Part shown: positions 15,005 through 27,500 of the stretch, in pieces | Layout: each line of letters starts with the position of its first letter | Position numbering within the stretch: position 1 is the first letter of the stretch | Origin: Patiria pectinifera | Taxonomy: Eukaryota > Echinodermata > Asteroidea > Valvatida > Asterinidae | NCBI GenBank assembly: GCA_029964075.1 | Contig: CM057144.1 | Span: 5,541,281-5,605,280, forward strand | DNA: 64,000 nucleotides | Reading direction: 5' to 3' | Notes under the pieces: model-generated | Told to the model about the DNA's origin: nothing | What the model saw: only the letters and a program-made list of their open reading frames with translations | Databases searched by the model: none | Translations under genes and position numbers: made by a program

Positions 15005-15319
15005 CTTGTAATGACATCATTACAGCTCTCTGCCTGTGATGAATACAAAAATTAATGTTACCCGGTTGGATGTGGACCAAATTGTATAAGATTTACTGTA
15101 CCGTAGATAATAAACTTTCCTTTCTTGAGCATGCATTTTATTTGTGAGTATGTTGAGTTATTTATCAGCCCAAATTGCGTCGAAGAATGGATAAACAATA
15201 TTATTGTACACTGCGATGAGAGGAAGTCGAAATTTATCAGTCCTTTGTTTTGCTAGAAGTTCAATTGTTAATAGACATCATTTCCGAAGTATATAGCCAT
15301 TCCACTAGCAGTCAGTTAG
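15005..15319. other. Downstream flank of copy A, no gene seen
   Basis: This AT-rich sequence continues past the point where the window ends for copy B. An AATAAA-type signal in 'gataataaacttt' (about 15106-15118) could be a late polyadenylation site of the receptor gene. No coding pattern is visible. Confidence 0.4.
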
Positions 15320-15465
15320 CCACCAGTATAGTCATTTTATCCACCAGTATAGTCATTTTATCCACCACGGGTCATTTTTATCAACCAGTGGTAATTTTAT
15401 GCACCAGTGGTCATTTCATCCACCACTGGACATTTGTCCACCAGTAGTCATTTTCTCCACTAGTG
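15320..15465 (+). repeat. Minisatellite, 19-21 bp unit
   Basis: About seven degenerate units of the type CCACCAGTGGTCATTTTAT lie head to tail. The first two are 21-bp CCACCAGTATAGTCATTTTAT, and later units are shorter and more diverged. Confidence 0.85.
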
Positions 15466-15589
15466 GGGAAATTATTAGCGAATCGTCCGGGCCGTTTTGT
15501 GGGACGAGTAGCTGCGTGTCTCTGGATACGTTTATGCACTGGACAGTCATAACATTACAGGTAGAGAACATCATTTGCAGCTATCCAAA

Positions 15590-16000
15590 AAGTAATTGAC
15601 AAAATTAGTGTTGAAAAGCTTACTTGGTTTAACGATAGTAATGGCACTAAACTCCCTGTGAAAATATTCTTTCTGGCGTGCTGTCATTTTAAAGAAACAA
15701 TAAAAAGGTCATTTCCAGAAAGGCGTCTAATTACGCATTTTTGAAAATTTCCGTTATTAGTCTTTTTTTTGTATATGCGACTGTTGCGCGCAAGCGTTGA
15801 CACGATGTAGGCGCGCGCACTTGCTTCAATTCGTCGGTTCAGTCCGTGACATCGCGTAGCTGCCATCGGCTGATTGAGAACGTGTCAGACGCTGATTTCG
15901 GGCGCAATTCAAAACATGACTCGGCAATTGAATTGAAATCGAGATCCTAGAACATTGTTTTCACGGAATATGCAACATTTACTGAGCTAAAACTTCCTCA
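15590..16000 (+). repeat. Dispersed repeat, third member of the 'AGCTTACTTGGTT' family
   Basis: It shares, in the same order, AAAAAGTAATTG, AAAGCTTACTTGGTT, AGTAATGGCACTAAAC, CCCTGTGAAA, GCTGTCATTT, ATGACTCGGCA, ATCCTAGAACATTGTTTTC and GAGCTAAAAC with 57112-57485. The two are clearly diverged. The GC-rich centre (about 15785-15880) differs most. No protein is encoded, so it is probably a SINE or MITE. Confidence 0.65.
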
Positions 16001-17276
16001 GGTTAGTTGTTAAGCACCCTCTGTTCTTTAAATAAAGTGGGGCAAAAGGCGTAAACAGACAAATTTAGCAGTCACAGGCAAACTTGGTGAGTTTTGTTCA
16101 ATTCATAGTTGTGAATGGGGATTAACAGAATGTTTACATGTCGCGTTAAAAACCTTTTCTTCCCTTTGGGGCGTGTCATAATTGTTCTACTACAAATGGG
16201 CACACCTTGCATATGAAAAAAACAACAATCTAATAATTTAAAAAACAATAAATAGGCGAACCTATAAAGCTCGTTAATGTTTCCATGGAATTTTAACTGA
16301 TATAACGAAAAGAGTGATTTCACATAAAAGGTAAATTTTATGTAGTTTTTTGGTCTGAAATCAGCGAAATAAAAGTTCATTCTACTTTAAGTAAAGGTAT
16401 CTGTAAAGGTATCTCTGTTCATTTTGCCACCTAAAATTGACACAAAATTTGATTGTTTACTAAAATTTATTCATTTTCTGTTTTTTTTCCCCTTCATATT
16501 TTTAAAATACTTTGTAATCCATCCTATAGTGCCCCTTTTATGTGCCGGATTTGCTTGTTTCTAATTTTAGTGAAACAAAATGGATTTTAATCATTGCCTG
16601 TTTTTTATTTTTAAATGTTCTCCCTCTTCTTGCATAAAAGCGAAATACAATTTGGAAGTTTGCAGGTTAATTTACTGCTTATACTGCTAAGGCACAATTC
16701 AGAGGAAAAAAAGTGGCATAAGTTTGGATTAAGTTTGTAGGCCATATTATCTTGTGATTTCTGTTTTCCCAACCCCCCAAATTATGAAAGTTGTCCCCAC
16801 CCCTTAAAGAGAAAGTTTGTCAAAAATTGTGTTACAACAGGTCATCAACACAAAATGTTCATGTACTACAAAATATTTGATAAATGACTCTCCTTTGGTG
16901 CTTTTTTTGCCATTTTTTTTGCAATGGACGCCCCGCCCACAAAAGGTCAGAGTAAAAAAGGCATTCAATATTGCACATTCTCATTTTGGCTCAAAAACCA
17001 ATACCCGAAAACAGTCTACTATGTGTAGAAAAAAATGCATCAAGTGGATTTGGGTGTATAGTGTTTCATTATTAATGCCTGAAATGTTCAAAGAAAGTAC
17101 CCACTATTGCGAATGGGAGATGATTTTTGACCATAGGCCAACTGACTTTAAGGAAAATCGACGAAACAGAGGAGATTCTTTGATTCGAATGTTTTACCCC
17201 GCACGAAAATGTGACAGAGGTGTACCCCCTCATCACCCTAGATACCCCCCAATCACCTAGATATCTCAAAATAATT
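16001..17276. other. Intergenic or flanking DNA, no gene seen
   Basis: AT-rich sequence with poly-T runs. An open stretch at 16817-17260 has no recognisable motif and low-complexity composition, so I do not call it a gene. Confidence 0.4.
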
Positions 17277-17776
17277 NNNNNNNNNNNNNNNNNNNNNNNN
17301 NNNNNNNNNNNNNNNNNNNNNNNNNNNNNNNNNNNNNNNNNNNNNNNNNNNNNNNNNNNNNNNNNNNNNNNNNNNNNNNNNNNNNNNNNNNNNNNNNNNN
17401 NNNNNNNNNNNNNNNNNNNNNNNNNNNNNNNNNNNNNNNNNNNNNNNNNNNNNNNNNNNNNNNNNNNNNNNNNNNNNNNNNNNNNNNNNNNNNNNNNNNN
17501 NNNNNNNNNNNNNNNNNNNNNNNNNNNNNNNNNNNNNNNNNNNNNNNNNNNNNNNNNNNNNNNNNNNNNNNNNNNNNNNNNNNNNNNNNNNNNNNNNNNN
17601 NNNNNNNNNNNNNNNNNNNNNNNNNNNNNNNNNNNNNNNNNNNNNNNNNNNNNNNNNNNNNNNNNNNNNNNNNNNNNNNNNNNNNNNNNNNNNNNNNNNN
17701 NNNNNNNNNNNNNNNNNNNNNNNNNNNNNNNNNNNNNNNNNNNNNNNNNNNNNNNNNNNNNNNNNNNNNNNNNNNN
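17277..17776. other. Assembly gap, exactly 500 N
   Basis: A run of exactly 500 N, a placeholder length, so the true size is unknown. It separates copy A and its flank from the region leading into the main gene. Confidence 0.99.
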
Positions 17777-18310
17777 TCAGTCACACATTTATGTTTTGGA
17801 GCTACGGATCTCCATGGTTTGAAATTCGTGATAAACCGTGGGAGTACCATATTCATGCATGCTTATAAGTACATCCGTGGTTATCCGTCATCTTCCTTGG
17901 GTCGTCGTTTAAAACTGTTCACAACTTTCGTGATGATGAAACGTCATGAAAATCAATCCGTAGTGCAACCGTGGGACATCCGTAGGACAACCGTACTGAT
18001 TCGTGTTATTCGTGTTATTCTTGGAGATTCGTAGCTCATTCGGGTTGGAAATCTCTACGAATTCGCTACAAAATGTTCTACGGATATGCCCGGATGCGAT
18101 AGGGTTCTGCTAAGGTTGTATTCTTGACTATTCGTAGGAGAATAGGTCATCCGTGGTCATCCGTGGCCCAATCGCAGACAACCGTGGCGTTAACACCATT
18201 ATTCTTAAGAATATGCCTACCGTCGACATTCTTCAACAATCCGTCCATTGTCTTGACAAACCGTAGTGTATTCGTGGTGTATTCATTTTATCAACATTAA
18301 TTTTTCAGTG
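17777..18310. repeat. Degenerate short-period repeat rich in ATCCGTGG/ATTCGTRG
   Basis: About twenty octamers of the type ATCCGTGG, AACCGTGG or ATTCGTAG occur in roughly 500 bases, often spaced 10-12 bp, for example around 17955-18045. The block starts at the edge of the N gap, so it may be larger. No open frame or known element is recognised. Confidence 0.6.
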
Positions 18311-19923
18311 TTGTAGCATAGGAAAAATGCAAAGGTCATATCCGTCACACCTTTTGTGATGAAAATGACAATATCCGAGTGAATTTGGAGCCAATTGTAA
18401 CCGAGCTGGGAAGGTTACGCAGAAAAATCCAAAGTGACACTACGCTATAACTCCAATTACTTGATCAAAATTTATTTATTACATGAAAAAAACGAAAACC
18501 AGTCATTCTTCAGCAGTCTGTAATAACAGAAAACAGAAGAATAGAAATTAATTTTATTTCATTACAAATATGCAATGACTATGAATCCAATTAATCTATT
18601 ATTCAATTATTATAATTAACCATCTTTCCTTATCCTTGGTTATCTCTCGTCATAATAAACAATATATTGCATTACCGGTTCTATAAACCTCACTTTCCAT
18701 TCATTTGTTCTATATAAATGTTTCTGGTGCGAATTTACAAGTACATTTCTTAAGAGAGGCATACAAATAGTAAAGGCATAAAAATGTAATCAAGGAGAAA
18801 TAATCTCCATAAGCACTTGTTCAATGCAATAATTTGCACCAAACATTAATCTCCAAGACTCCAATTTCGTAGGCACATTTCAAGCAATATTATTCTATAC
18901 ACGTACCCAATTGTTATGGATGCTGGATATAGGAGGATACACTGGTCTACTCGAGAATGCCTCTTTATAAAAGAACCTCAAGCAGAAGCTGTAATAAAAT
19001 TACTGTACATATTAAGTAATCTCATCAAATGTTTCGATGAAGAAATATTAAATATTTATCAGTGCCATCAAAAAATATTTCATCTCCACAATACATGCGT
19101 ACACATGCTTAGTTTTTGTATATTGATGAATTTACGTACATTTATTACTTTACGTTGTTTGTTTAAACCGCAATGCTCATAAATAGAGTATATTCTGTAT
19201 TCGTACATCCATCTACATGTATCTCATGTGTTTCATTTCAGGCTAAATTATTCTCTAATTTCTCTTGCCATCCACGCTATCCAAATTTGAGTTCAATAAA
19301 GTGCATTGACCCTATAATTCAACATATTAAGGATCGAAGTATGTGCAGGTATACAGTCAATATTACAAGGATGTTCGGTATCGAAAGTTCAAGTCCTATG
19401 CACAGCAATTTTCATATAGACTTGGTTTTCAACCCGGGATATTTATTTATAGCATAAAAGAGAGATAGAATAATGTAATGTGAAAAGAGGGGCTTTTAAC
19501 ATGATAAACCCAATCCGTTATCATCCTTATTTTTTTTACCATTATCGACTAAAGAAAGCGTCAAGAAATCATCTCTGTCAGGGTAAAGCTCTGTGACGGA
19601 GCTGACAAAAAAAATAACTTATATAGTGCCATCTACAGTTTGTTTGAAGCATGAATACCATATGTGCTTGAAAGTTTTCACAACTCAGATCATATTCATG
19701 AATACTATTTTAGAATAAAAGTATAAATAAGGCATGTTTTAAGGCGTTCGGAGAAACCGCCGAATAAAGGTACGCACCTGTGATTTAGCAAAAATCCTTG
19801 TTTTAATGGGTTTTTATTCACAATACCAATGCACTGTCGTATCTCGTGCGTGTACAAAGACCGAAGCAGTGTTTCTATTCGGTTTTTATCAGCAGATATT
19901 TCCTGCTTTTCATTTTTTCCCAG
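18311..19923. other. Upstream intron or flank, no gene seen
   Basis: AT-rich DNA without recognisable coding exons. The first exon of the main gene that I can support has its acceptor at 19923 and enters in mid-codon. Earlier exons, including the signal peptide, must lie elsewhere or be lost in the gap. Confidence 0.45.
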
Positions 19924-21573
19924 GATCAGAGCCTGGACTTGATGACATCCTACCTAGCTCACCGTCTCCTAACGACACCTCCACTGTCACCACCAGCCTG
20001 ACCCATGCTATGGTTGAAGGCCAGCGACTGTACGTCTCCGTCACATGCTACAATCACGCTGAGAAGTCGTCATGGAAATCATCAGATGGTGTTACCATAG
20101 TAACGGTGCCCCCAAGCTCAGCGGGAGCTGTAGTCAATGTCAAGACATTTTCAGAGACTCAGCATGAAACACGTGATGGGTACCAGTCACAGAGGGATGC
20201 TCTCCAGGGATCTTGGGATGGTTTCATGGATCCATTTGGAATTCAGTCCTATGAGGTTAGTGCATCAGTTGTGCAAATAACACCTGTCAGTATGGTTAAT
20301 GCACAGCACAGCTGGAAAGTGGAAACTGTATGAAATCTTCCAAACTACTAGCATCACAACATCAAATGCGTGGTCATATTAAAAAGTACAACAAGATCTT
20401 TCATTTGAGTGGTGTGTCAATGAGATGAAATGTAGTTAAGTGTGATTTTGGGTACAACAAACCTTTTTTCCCCCTAAAATCTAGGATTTTTTGTAGTAAT
20501 TTGTGTACCTCGTTTTAACATGTAAAATGTGACTGTTATTGAGAGTTTTTGTGTTTAAGGCAGAGACAAAGGTTCATGTATTATAAGAAAAGAGTTTCAT
20601 AATGTTGCAGTTCATCGAACTCAGATTTTATCCTTCCTTATAACAAGGAAGGATGGAAACTAACTTCAATAGATGAGAAGTTGAAATTAAAATTCTCTTT
20701 ACTTATGGATTGTTTTGTTCTTCCCAGTGCTTTCTTACTGGACCCAACGCATTCACCTCCTGGAGACCTTGTGGAACCACATCAGAGACCCACCTCGATT
20801 GGTCAGGTCTTAGCCTGGTTGATGATGTGACATATAGCCTTTCAGTCAGAGCCGTCAATCATGCTGGTTTGACCAGCCAGGCTATCACAAGCAACTTCAC
20901 CGTGGAGTCTGCAGAGCCTATCGTAGGAGGTGTGTATCTCAGCATTGTTGATTGTTTTCTTGCTTTACTTTCTAAATTTGATCAGAATATACATCTGTAT
21001 AGTATCTTTATGGGGAAAAAAGGGGGCTAAATAGACAAAAAACACAACCAACCAGACTTGTCCTCCACCCAATTTGAAACCACCCATGCAGTCATAAGGA
21101 CTTTATGCTCCTAAATTTATACCTCATTGTTACCCCTGCTAGTTGCGAACTTGGCTCGACTTGTGGGGTACCATTATTCCCATTACTATATATGCTCATC
21201 CCTTCATGGTTAACTTATCCATCCACCCCACGTGACCACTACTTAGCTTTTGATTTGCTGTGTGGCTCCTAAATTGATTGATGCTTCTTGACATTTCTTG
21301 ATTGATGAACAGCCTCAAGCCTGATCAAATATTTTTGGCGTGGTGAAGGGACGGTTGATCTTTCCTGGGATGGCTTGTTCTCCTCCCCTTCCTCCTCTTT
21401 GGTCTATGAGGTATCTCTGGGTACCATCCCAGGTGGTAGTGATACCATGCAGTGGGTGGAGACCATGGAGACTGGTATGCGTGTCTCACCGCTGGCTCCC
21501 TACACCGACTACCACTTGACGCTGAAGGCCATCAGCGCGGCTGGCTTGTCACGGACAGTCAATAAGATCATTA
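19924..21573 (+). CDS. Exons 1-3: fibronectin-III-like repeats
   Basis: Exon 1 contains 'SLTHAMVEGQRLYVSVTCYN' and 'GSWDGFMDPFGIQSYE', the strand F and strand C signatures of invertebrate FN3-like units (W-D-G-F-x-D-P-x-x-I). Exon 2 has 'LVDDVTYSLSVRAVNHAGLT' and exon 3 has 'LAPYTDYHLTLKAISAAGLS'. These give two to three partial FN3 units. Phases are 1 in, 0/0 between exons 1 and 2, and 1/1 between exons 2 and 3. Exon 3 stops just after the last strand of its unit (donor 'ATTA|gtgtgt'). Exon 4, about 12.8 kb further on, resumes inside the last strands of another unit, so intermediate exons are probably missing. Confidence 0.85.
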
Positions 21574-24500
21574 GTGTGTAAAAGTTTTACAACGTCAAGA
21601 TGGAATTGGTGCTTAACTTTGTTATATTGTAGTCCTATAGTGTTTGAAAAGCAAATTAATATAAATGCGAAGTGGAAAATTCATTTGAATCATTAATCAA
21701 GTTTAAAAGTACACATGTTAGTCTGCTTCTCGTAGTTTGCTGCTGCTTTTCCAGTGATAAATCTGAGGTAAATTTATTATTCAACATTGTTTTTCTGTCA
21801 CAGTATTGTGTTCACAGGACCTTTGACATTCACAGCCTGGTAAGAAACATATTCTGGGATGCTGTGACAGAGACGGAATATGGCAGACAGACAATTGCAG
21901 CCAGGCAAATCAATCCAGTGAGGCAACTAAGACTTTTCACAAATTGTCATAATTTTATCCTTAAGCCTCCAATTCCCGAATTAAACTTTTCTCTAACCTT
22001 TGCGAAAGAAATTGTCTAAAATTTGTCAGCGTCCAATAAATACAGACCGACCTTGCGCTTACTTTTTTTGCTAGCTAACTGCAAATTTTACTAGCCGGTT
22101 CAAAGTTTTACTAGCCCGTTTAGAGTTTTACTACTTTTATTCAATTTTTTAAGACTAAGTTCTATTCGGCGCATCAATCATGAATTTGACAATGTAGTAA
22201 TTAGTGAATTAATAAATCAAAATAGCCCACATTTGGGTTACTGACATTTGGTAGAAATCGCCACATTTTGCTTAGTTAGTGAATTAATTTGGCCAAGTTT
22301 ACAGAGGGTGCTGCTTGTTCAACACGCGGCTCTGCATAGACTTTGTAACAGACACTATCTTAAGTGACTTCGTTTAACCGTAACGCTATACAGCTGCAGC
22401 CAGTTATATTGTTGGAAAGATTGAAAAACGATGTGAATGAGAATACTAGTGTATACATTGATTGTGCGGTACTGGTGTCACGGTCTCACTTCTCCGGCGT
22501 GCTAGCTTCTCCACAGAAGGAAATTTCGCACGCTCAACACAATTGTGCGCAGTAGTGTACATTTTCGCTTTTTTTGTGTGTGCTGTGTGTGCTGGGTTTG
22601 TACTGCACTGGCACGTGAGATAGATAGGATATAGATCCCCAGAATTTTTCGCGCGCGCGTAACTCTTACCATGTGTTACCAAATATGTAACCCAAGGTTT
22701 TTTGAGATAAAGGTTTTTAGGAAACACATTTATTTAAAACCACGACAACAAAAATATGAACAACCACGATCTAAACAGGCACCAGACACAGACAGGAGTT
22801 CGTACTCAAGCTGGGAACGTAAGTGCAAATCAGACCATGTGAGGACCTCTGGAATGACCAATGACTCAGGGAATGACCATACTCAGCTCACTCCTTATAG
22901 TGTTACAAAGTGTTACATAACACATTTGTGTGTTATTTACTTGGTTGGTTTCTTGACTTGGTAGACTTCAGAACACAGCCTGAGGAAACATAGCCACACA
23001 CAGAGCACATGATCATGTAATGTGCTCAGTGTATCGTGCTCAATGCGCTGCATTCAATTCCGCTATCCTAGCACGGAGAATCTAGCCGACGCATGACACA
23101 CGGGTACCTCGCCGCGCTGCTGCGAGCTCTACACTGTGATAAGCTTCACTACAGCCTACTTTGTGTATGCGGCGCGGCGCGGCGATTGCGAGTGTATCAC
23201 ACCTGCAAGCTATATCACGCTTTAGTTGCCTAAATCTATAGCTTTAAAGTACCGAAGTGCGCCACGTATTCTGTTCCACGCGCACATCTTAAGTGTGTGA
23301 AGACATCAGCGCTCGAACCAGAGTGAACCAGAACATTTATACGATTAATTATGAGATGAAAAAATCTGCTTGGATCAAAGCAAATAAGTTGTCTCTTAAT
23401 ATTAAAAAATATTGTTTAGTAATAGGAGTACTGTCAGTCATTTCCAATCTGTATTGATAATACTAACATTATAAAAACCGATTTACTCTCTCCAGCTGGG
23501 CTCCTTCATGCATCAACTTAACACTAACAGTTTATTCAAATCCGTTTGTTCGATGGTTTAAAAATAATTATGATATCCACCATTATTTCACAATACAGTG
23601 TCATGAATTTCATTGGCATTACGCTCGTACTACAATCTTTAAAATAACTGTGAAGCATGAGGGTCCCAAACTGTGGAGCTCGGTCGACTTTTCTTTCAAA
23701 AATATCTCCAGTCTTTCGCTCTGTAAGCGTAAATATAAAAATAAGCTATTCAACAGTGTTGTTTTTGTCTTTTCTTTTTTCCCCCTTTTTTTTTAGCAGG
23801 GTTGCAGCTGCAGGGCTGGTTAGGCTACTGATTTCTTAATTATGTCATACCTATTTTCATTACTAATGTTATGTGTTGTTTGTGTGTTTAATTCTTTCGT
23901 ATACATGTATTCTATATGATTGTAACTGGGGATCGCTACTCGGCAAGCTTTGCTTCTTAGGGATCCCCTAACCACATATTTTGTATACATTACCCTCCGA
24001 TTGTCTTTTTTTATGTGGTAATAAAGTCAAAGTTGATTGATTGATTGATTGATTGAACAATCCTACGGCACACTTCGGTACTCTATGAAACGCTTTAAAG
24101 CCTCTTTACAATTTTTTCCAAGACATGCCCTTTATTGTGTCACACCAGCTGGCTTTGATAATTTGATGCACATCCTGAATGATATATATATTTGTTTTTA
24201 CTTTTGACAGCGTGTTGAGCGCATTATAGTACCGACGTTGGTAAAAATAATTGGGGAGGGGACGGGAGATTCGACACTCGGGGGCACCAAAATGACCTTG
24301 CTATATGCCTGTAGTAGCTGAAGTTTACGCACATGCTGATCAAATAAAGGCTATAATTATAAACTAGGTTCAAGTATGTGTCGTTTGTGTCACTGGTTTC
24401 TATTTTTTTAATGTATGTAAATTCAATATTAGGTTTTGCTCTAAAAACACCGTATACTCAGTGTGTCCCCCAAGTGAAAAAAATCACTTGGGTAGGACTC

Positions 24501-27500
24501 GAACCAAAGACCTCCTGCTTTCTATTTCCACCGAGCTAATGTGATTGGTTGGCAGGTTCGAATCATGTACATGTAGCAGTGGGTACCTCACTGAATCTAT
24601 TCATAAGATTGAATTGGGTCAAGGTGATTTAAATTCAATTTTAAATTTTGCCCTTCAGCGACTTATAAACACTTATAAACACTTATAAACAATTATTTAC
24701 ATCTCCCTGACGCAAATTTCCATCTATATAATTACGTAATTATGCAAATATGTAATTACGCTGATCAGGGAAGAGGGGGGGGGGGTGAAAACCTGCCCTA
24801 GTAGCCAACCACAAACTGAACTCCCTTATAATTCACTAGGAATTCAAATCAGCTCAGGGGTCACAGTCACAAATTGTTCAAGCCAGCACTAAAGAAGGGA
24901 CTGAACTGCAGGAAGAATTTTTTCTCTCTCTGAATAGTCAACGAGTGGAACAGTCTCCCAGCACATGTTGTGAATTCCAAGTCAATCAACCTATTCAAGA
25001 ATAATAGATTCCTACTGGAGCCAAAAAGGATATGGGGTCTTAAAGGCTTAAGCATATTCTATTCCCATCATACCTTAAGTGTAAGTGTAAGTGTAAAATT
25101 ACAAAGACACTCAATCATCCTATCATTCACATTTTGTAAGTCAATAACATTTTTGAGAAAAGTATGACCATAAGTTTTCGACAACATTGCCGAAAACTAT
25201 TGCCTAGTTAAGTTTTTATTCCCCGCCGGCGAAGCCGAAGGGGCATACTGTTTCTGCCTTGTCCGTCCGCACAGTCGTGTTTTGCTATGCTTCCGAGGAT
25301 TTGCCTTATGTTGCTGATTTCATACGCATTTACACATTTCATTGCTCATTTGACTCATTTCTTTGCTCATTTTGCTCATTGCTTTGCTTATTTTACTCAT
25401 TTACTCATTTCATTGCTCATTTTTCTCATTTCATTCCTCATTTACTCATTTCATTGCTCATTTAACTCATTTCATTGCTTATTTCACTCATTTACTTATT
25501 TCATTCCTCATTTTACTCATTTACTCATTTCATCGCACATTGTACTCATTCACTCATTTCATTGCTCATTTTAATCATTTCGCTGCTTATTCACTCATTT
25601 CGTTACTCATTTTGCTCATTTCATTGCTCATTTTACTCATTTACTCATTTCATTGCTCATTTTACGCATTATATTGCTCATTTTACTCATTTACTCATTT
25701 CATTACTCATTTTACGCATTTCGATGCTCATTTTAATCATTCCATTGCTCAGTTATTAATTTCATTACTCATTTAACGCATTTCATTGCTCATTTTACTC
25801 ATATCATTGCTCAATTATTCATTTCATTGTTTATTTTTCTCATTAACACATTTTCATTGCTAATTTTTCTCATTCCTCATTTACTCATTTCATTTACTCA
25901 TTTCATTGCAGCACCTTGTAAACCATTATTAGGTGCTACATAATGGGTCTCATATTTCTCATAAACTTTATTTACCTTTCTTTAATAATTTACATAATTT
26001 CCAGCGCCTTGAGTACCTAATTGATGATAGATACGTGCGCTATAAAAGACTCCGTTATTATTATTATTATTGCTCATTTTACTCATTTCATTGCTTATTT
26101 TACTCATTTCATTGCTCATTTACTAATTTCATTGCTCATTTTACTCATTTCATTGCTCAATTTACTCAGTTACTCATTTGATTGTTTTCATTTCAATTTT
26201 TTATTTTGCTCATTTTATTGCTAATTTTGCCCATCTCGTTGCTCATTTCTTTTACTCGTTTCATTGCTCATGTTACTCATTTGATGCTCATTTTACTCAT
26301 TTACTCATTTCATGGCTTAATTTACTAATTTTGCAGCTCATTTTACTCATTTCATTGCTCACTTTATTCATTTCATTCCTCATGTACTCATTTCATTGCT
26401 AATTTTACTCATTTACACACAACTAGGGCCTGGATAGGGATTATATGACAAACTAAATTAGGGGCGCTGTTGCTAATAATGACGGCACTATACCTTTACA
26501 TTATACATGTATAGCTTTAATTCCTTAGGTGTTATCGATTCAGCGTTCCGGTGGATCGTGCGTTTAACTGTGAACCCTTTTTTGTTATTGGGGACATTTC
26601 GTCACCGTTTTCACGAATGTCAAAATTTACAATTTTTTCGAAACATGTCATTTTGACATGTTTCTGTAAGCAAAACATCATTAATTTCCAAGTTACATTA
26701 ATTCTGCAAGGGGCAGAAATCTCAATAAATGCATTTTGCGTTTTCACGAAGAGCCACATACATTTTGGCCCTTTGAACGCGTGCATAACCCATTGCACGG
26801 TAATACGTAAAAGTAGGTCAAATGTGTTTTCCGTTTTTACGAAGAGCCACATATCTTGGTTACATTTTTAGCTATGCGCACGTACTCACGCGCGCCTATG
26901 GAAATACACGTTCAACAGAAAGGGCCAATATTTCGGAAACCTAAATTTGCGTTTTCACGCGTACAAAGAGCCACATATCCTTGCTAATTAATCTTCACCA
27001 ATTAATTACTGCATTATTAGTCTTATTACCGGGTAATGTAAAAAATCAGTAGTATTTGTTGCAGTTTTAAAATATGAGAACTTTCTTTTGCGATTATCTC
27101 GAAAACACTTTTCTTCAAAATCAACGTAATATATAAAGTATGTGCCTGTTTGTGAAAACGGTGACGATTTTTTCACCACATTTTTTCCAGATTTTTTAAA
27201 ACTTATTTATGGTTTGAATTTTGTTCAAAATAAATATTCGAGAACTTGTTTTGCAGCTCCAGTGGCTAAGTACACACAAACCCTGTTGCTATAGATAATC
27301 GTTGCCTGGCACATAGATCGTGGAAACATCAAAGTGTTAGTTAGGCCCCTGATTACTTTGAGTGAGCTTTGTGACGCGTGTACATACGATACCCATGCGC
27401 TAAAAAGCAAAACTACAGGCCCAGTGATTGGCAGGCATTAACAGGTTGTATCCAGGTATCATGTCGAATGTGTCCTGCCCAATCCACGAACTGAGCTTGG

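Noticed and set aside
16817-17260. 147-codon open frame as a gene
   Set aside because: Composition and lack of any motif look like chance in error-rich flank; no splice or regulatory context.
21818-21840. 22-bp micro-exon between ag and gtaaga in intron 3
   Set aside because: It leaves phase 2 where exon 4 needs phase 1, and no supporting protein pattern is seen.
24490-24565. tRNA gene at the B-box-like sequences
   Set aside because: No acceptor-stem pairing, anticodon arm or A box in the right place. It fits a SINE remnant.
25330-26415. CRISPR-like or protein-coding reading of the CATTT array
   Set aside because: Units are irregular and have no unique spacers. The long frames are low-complexity in all three phases, as expected for a minisatellite.
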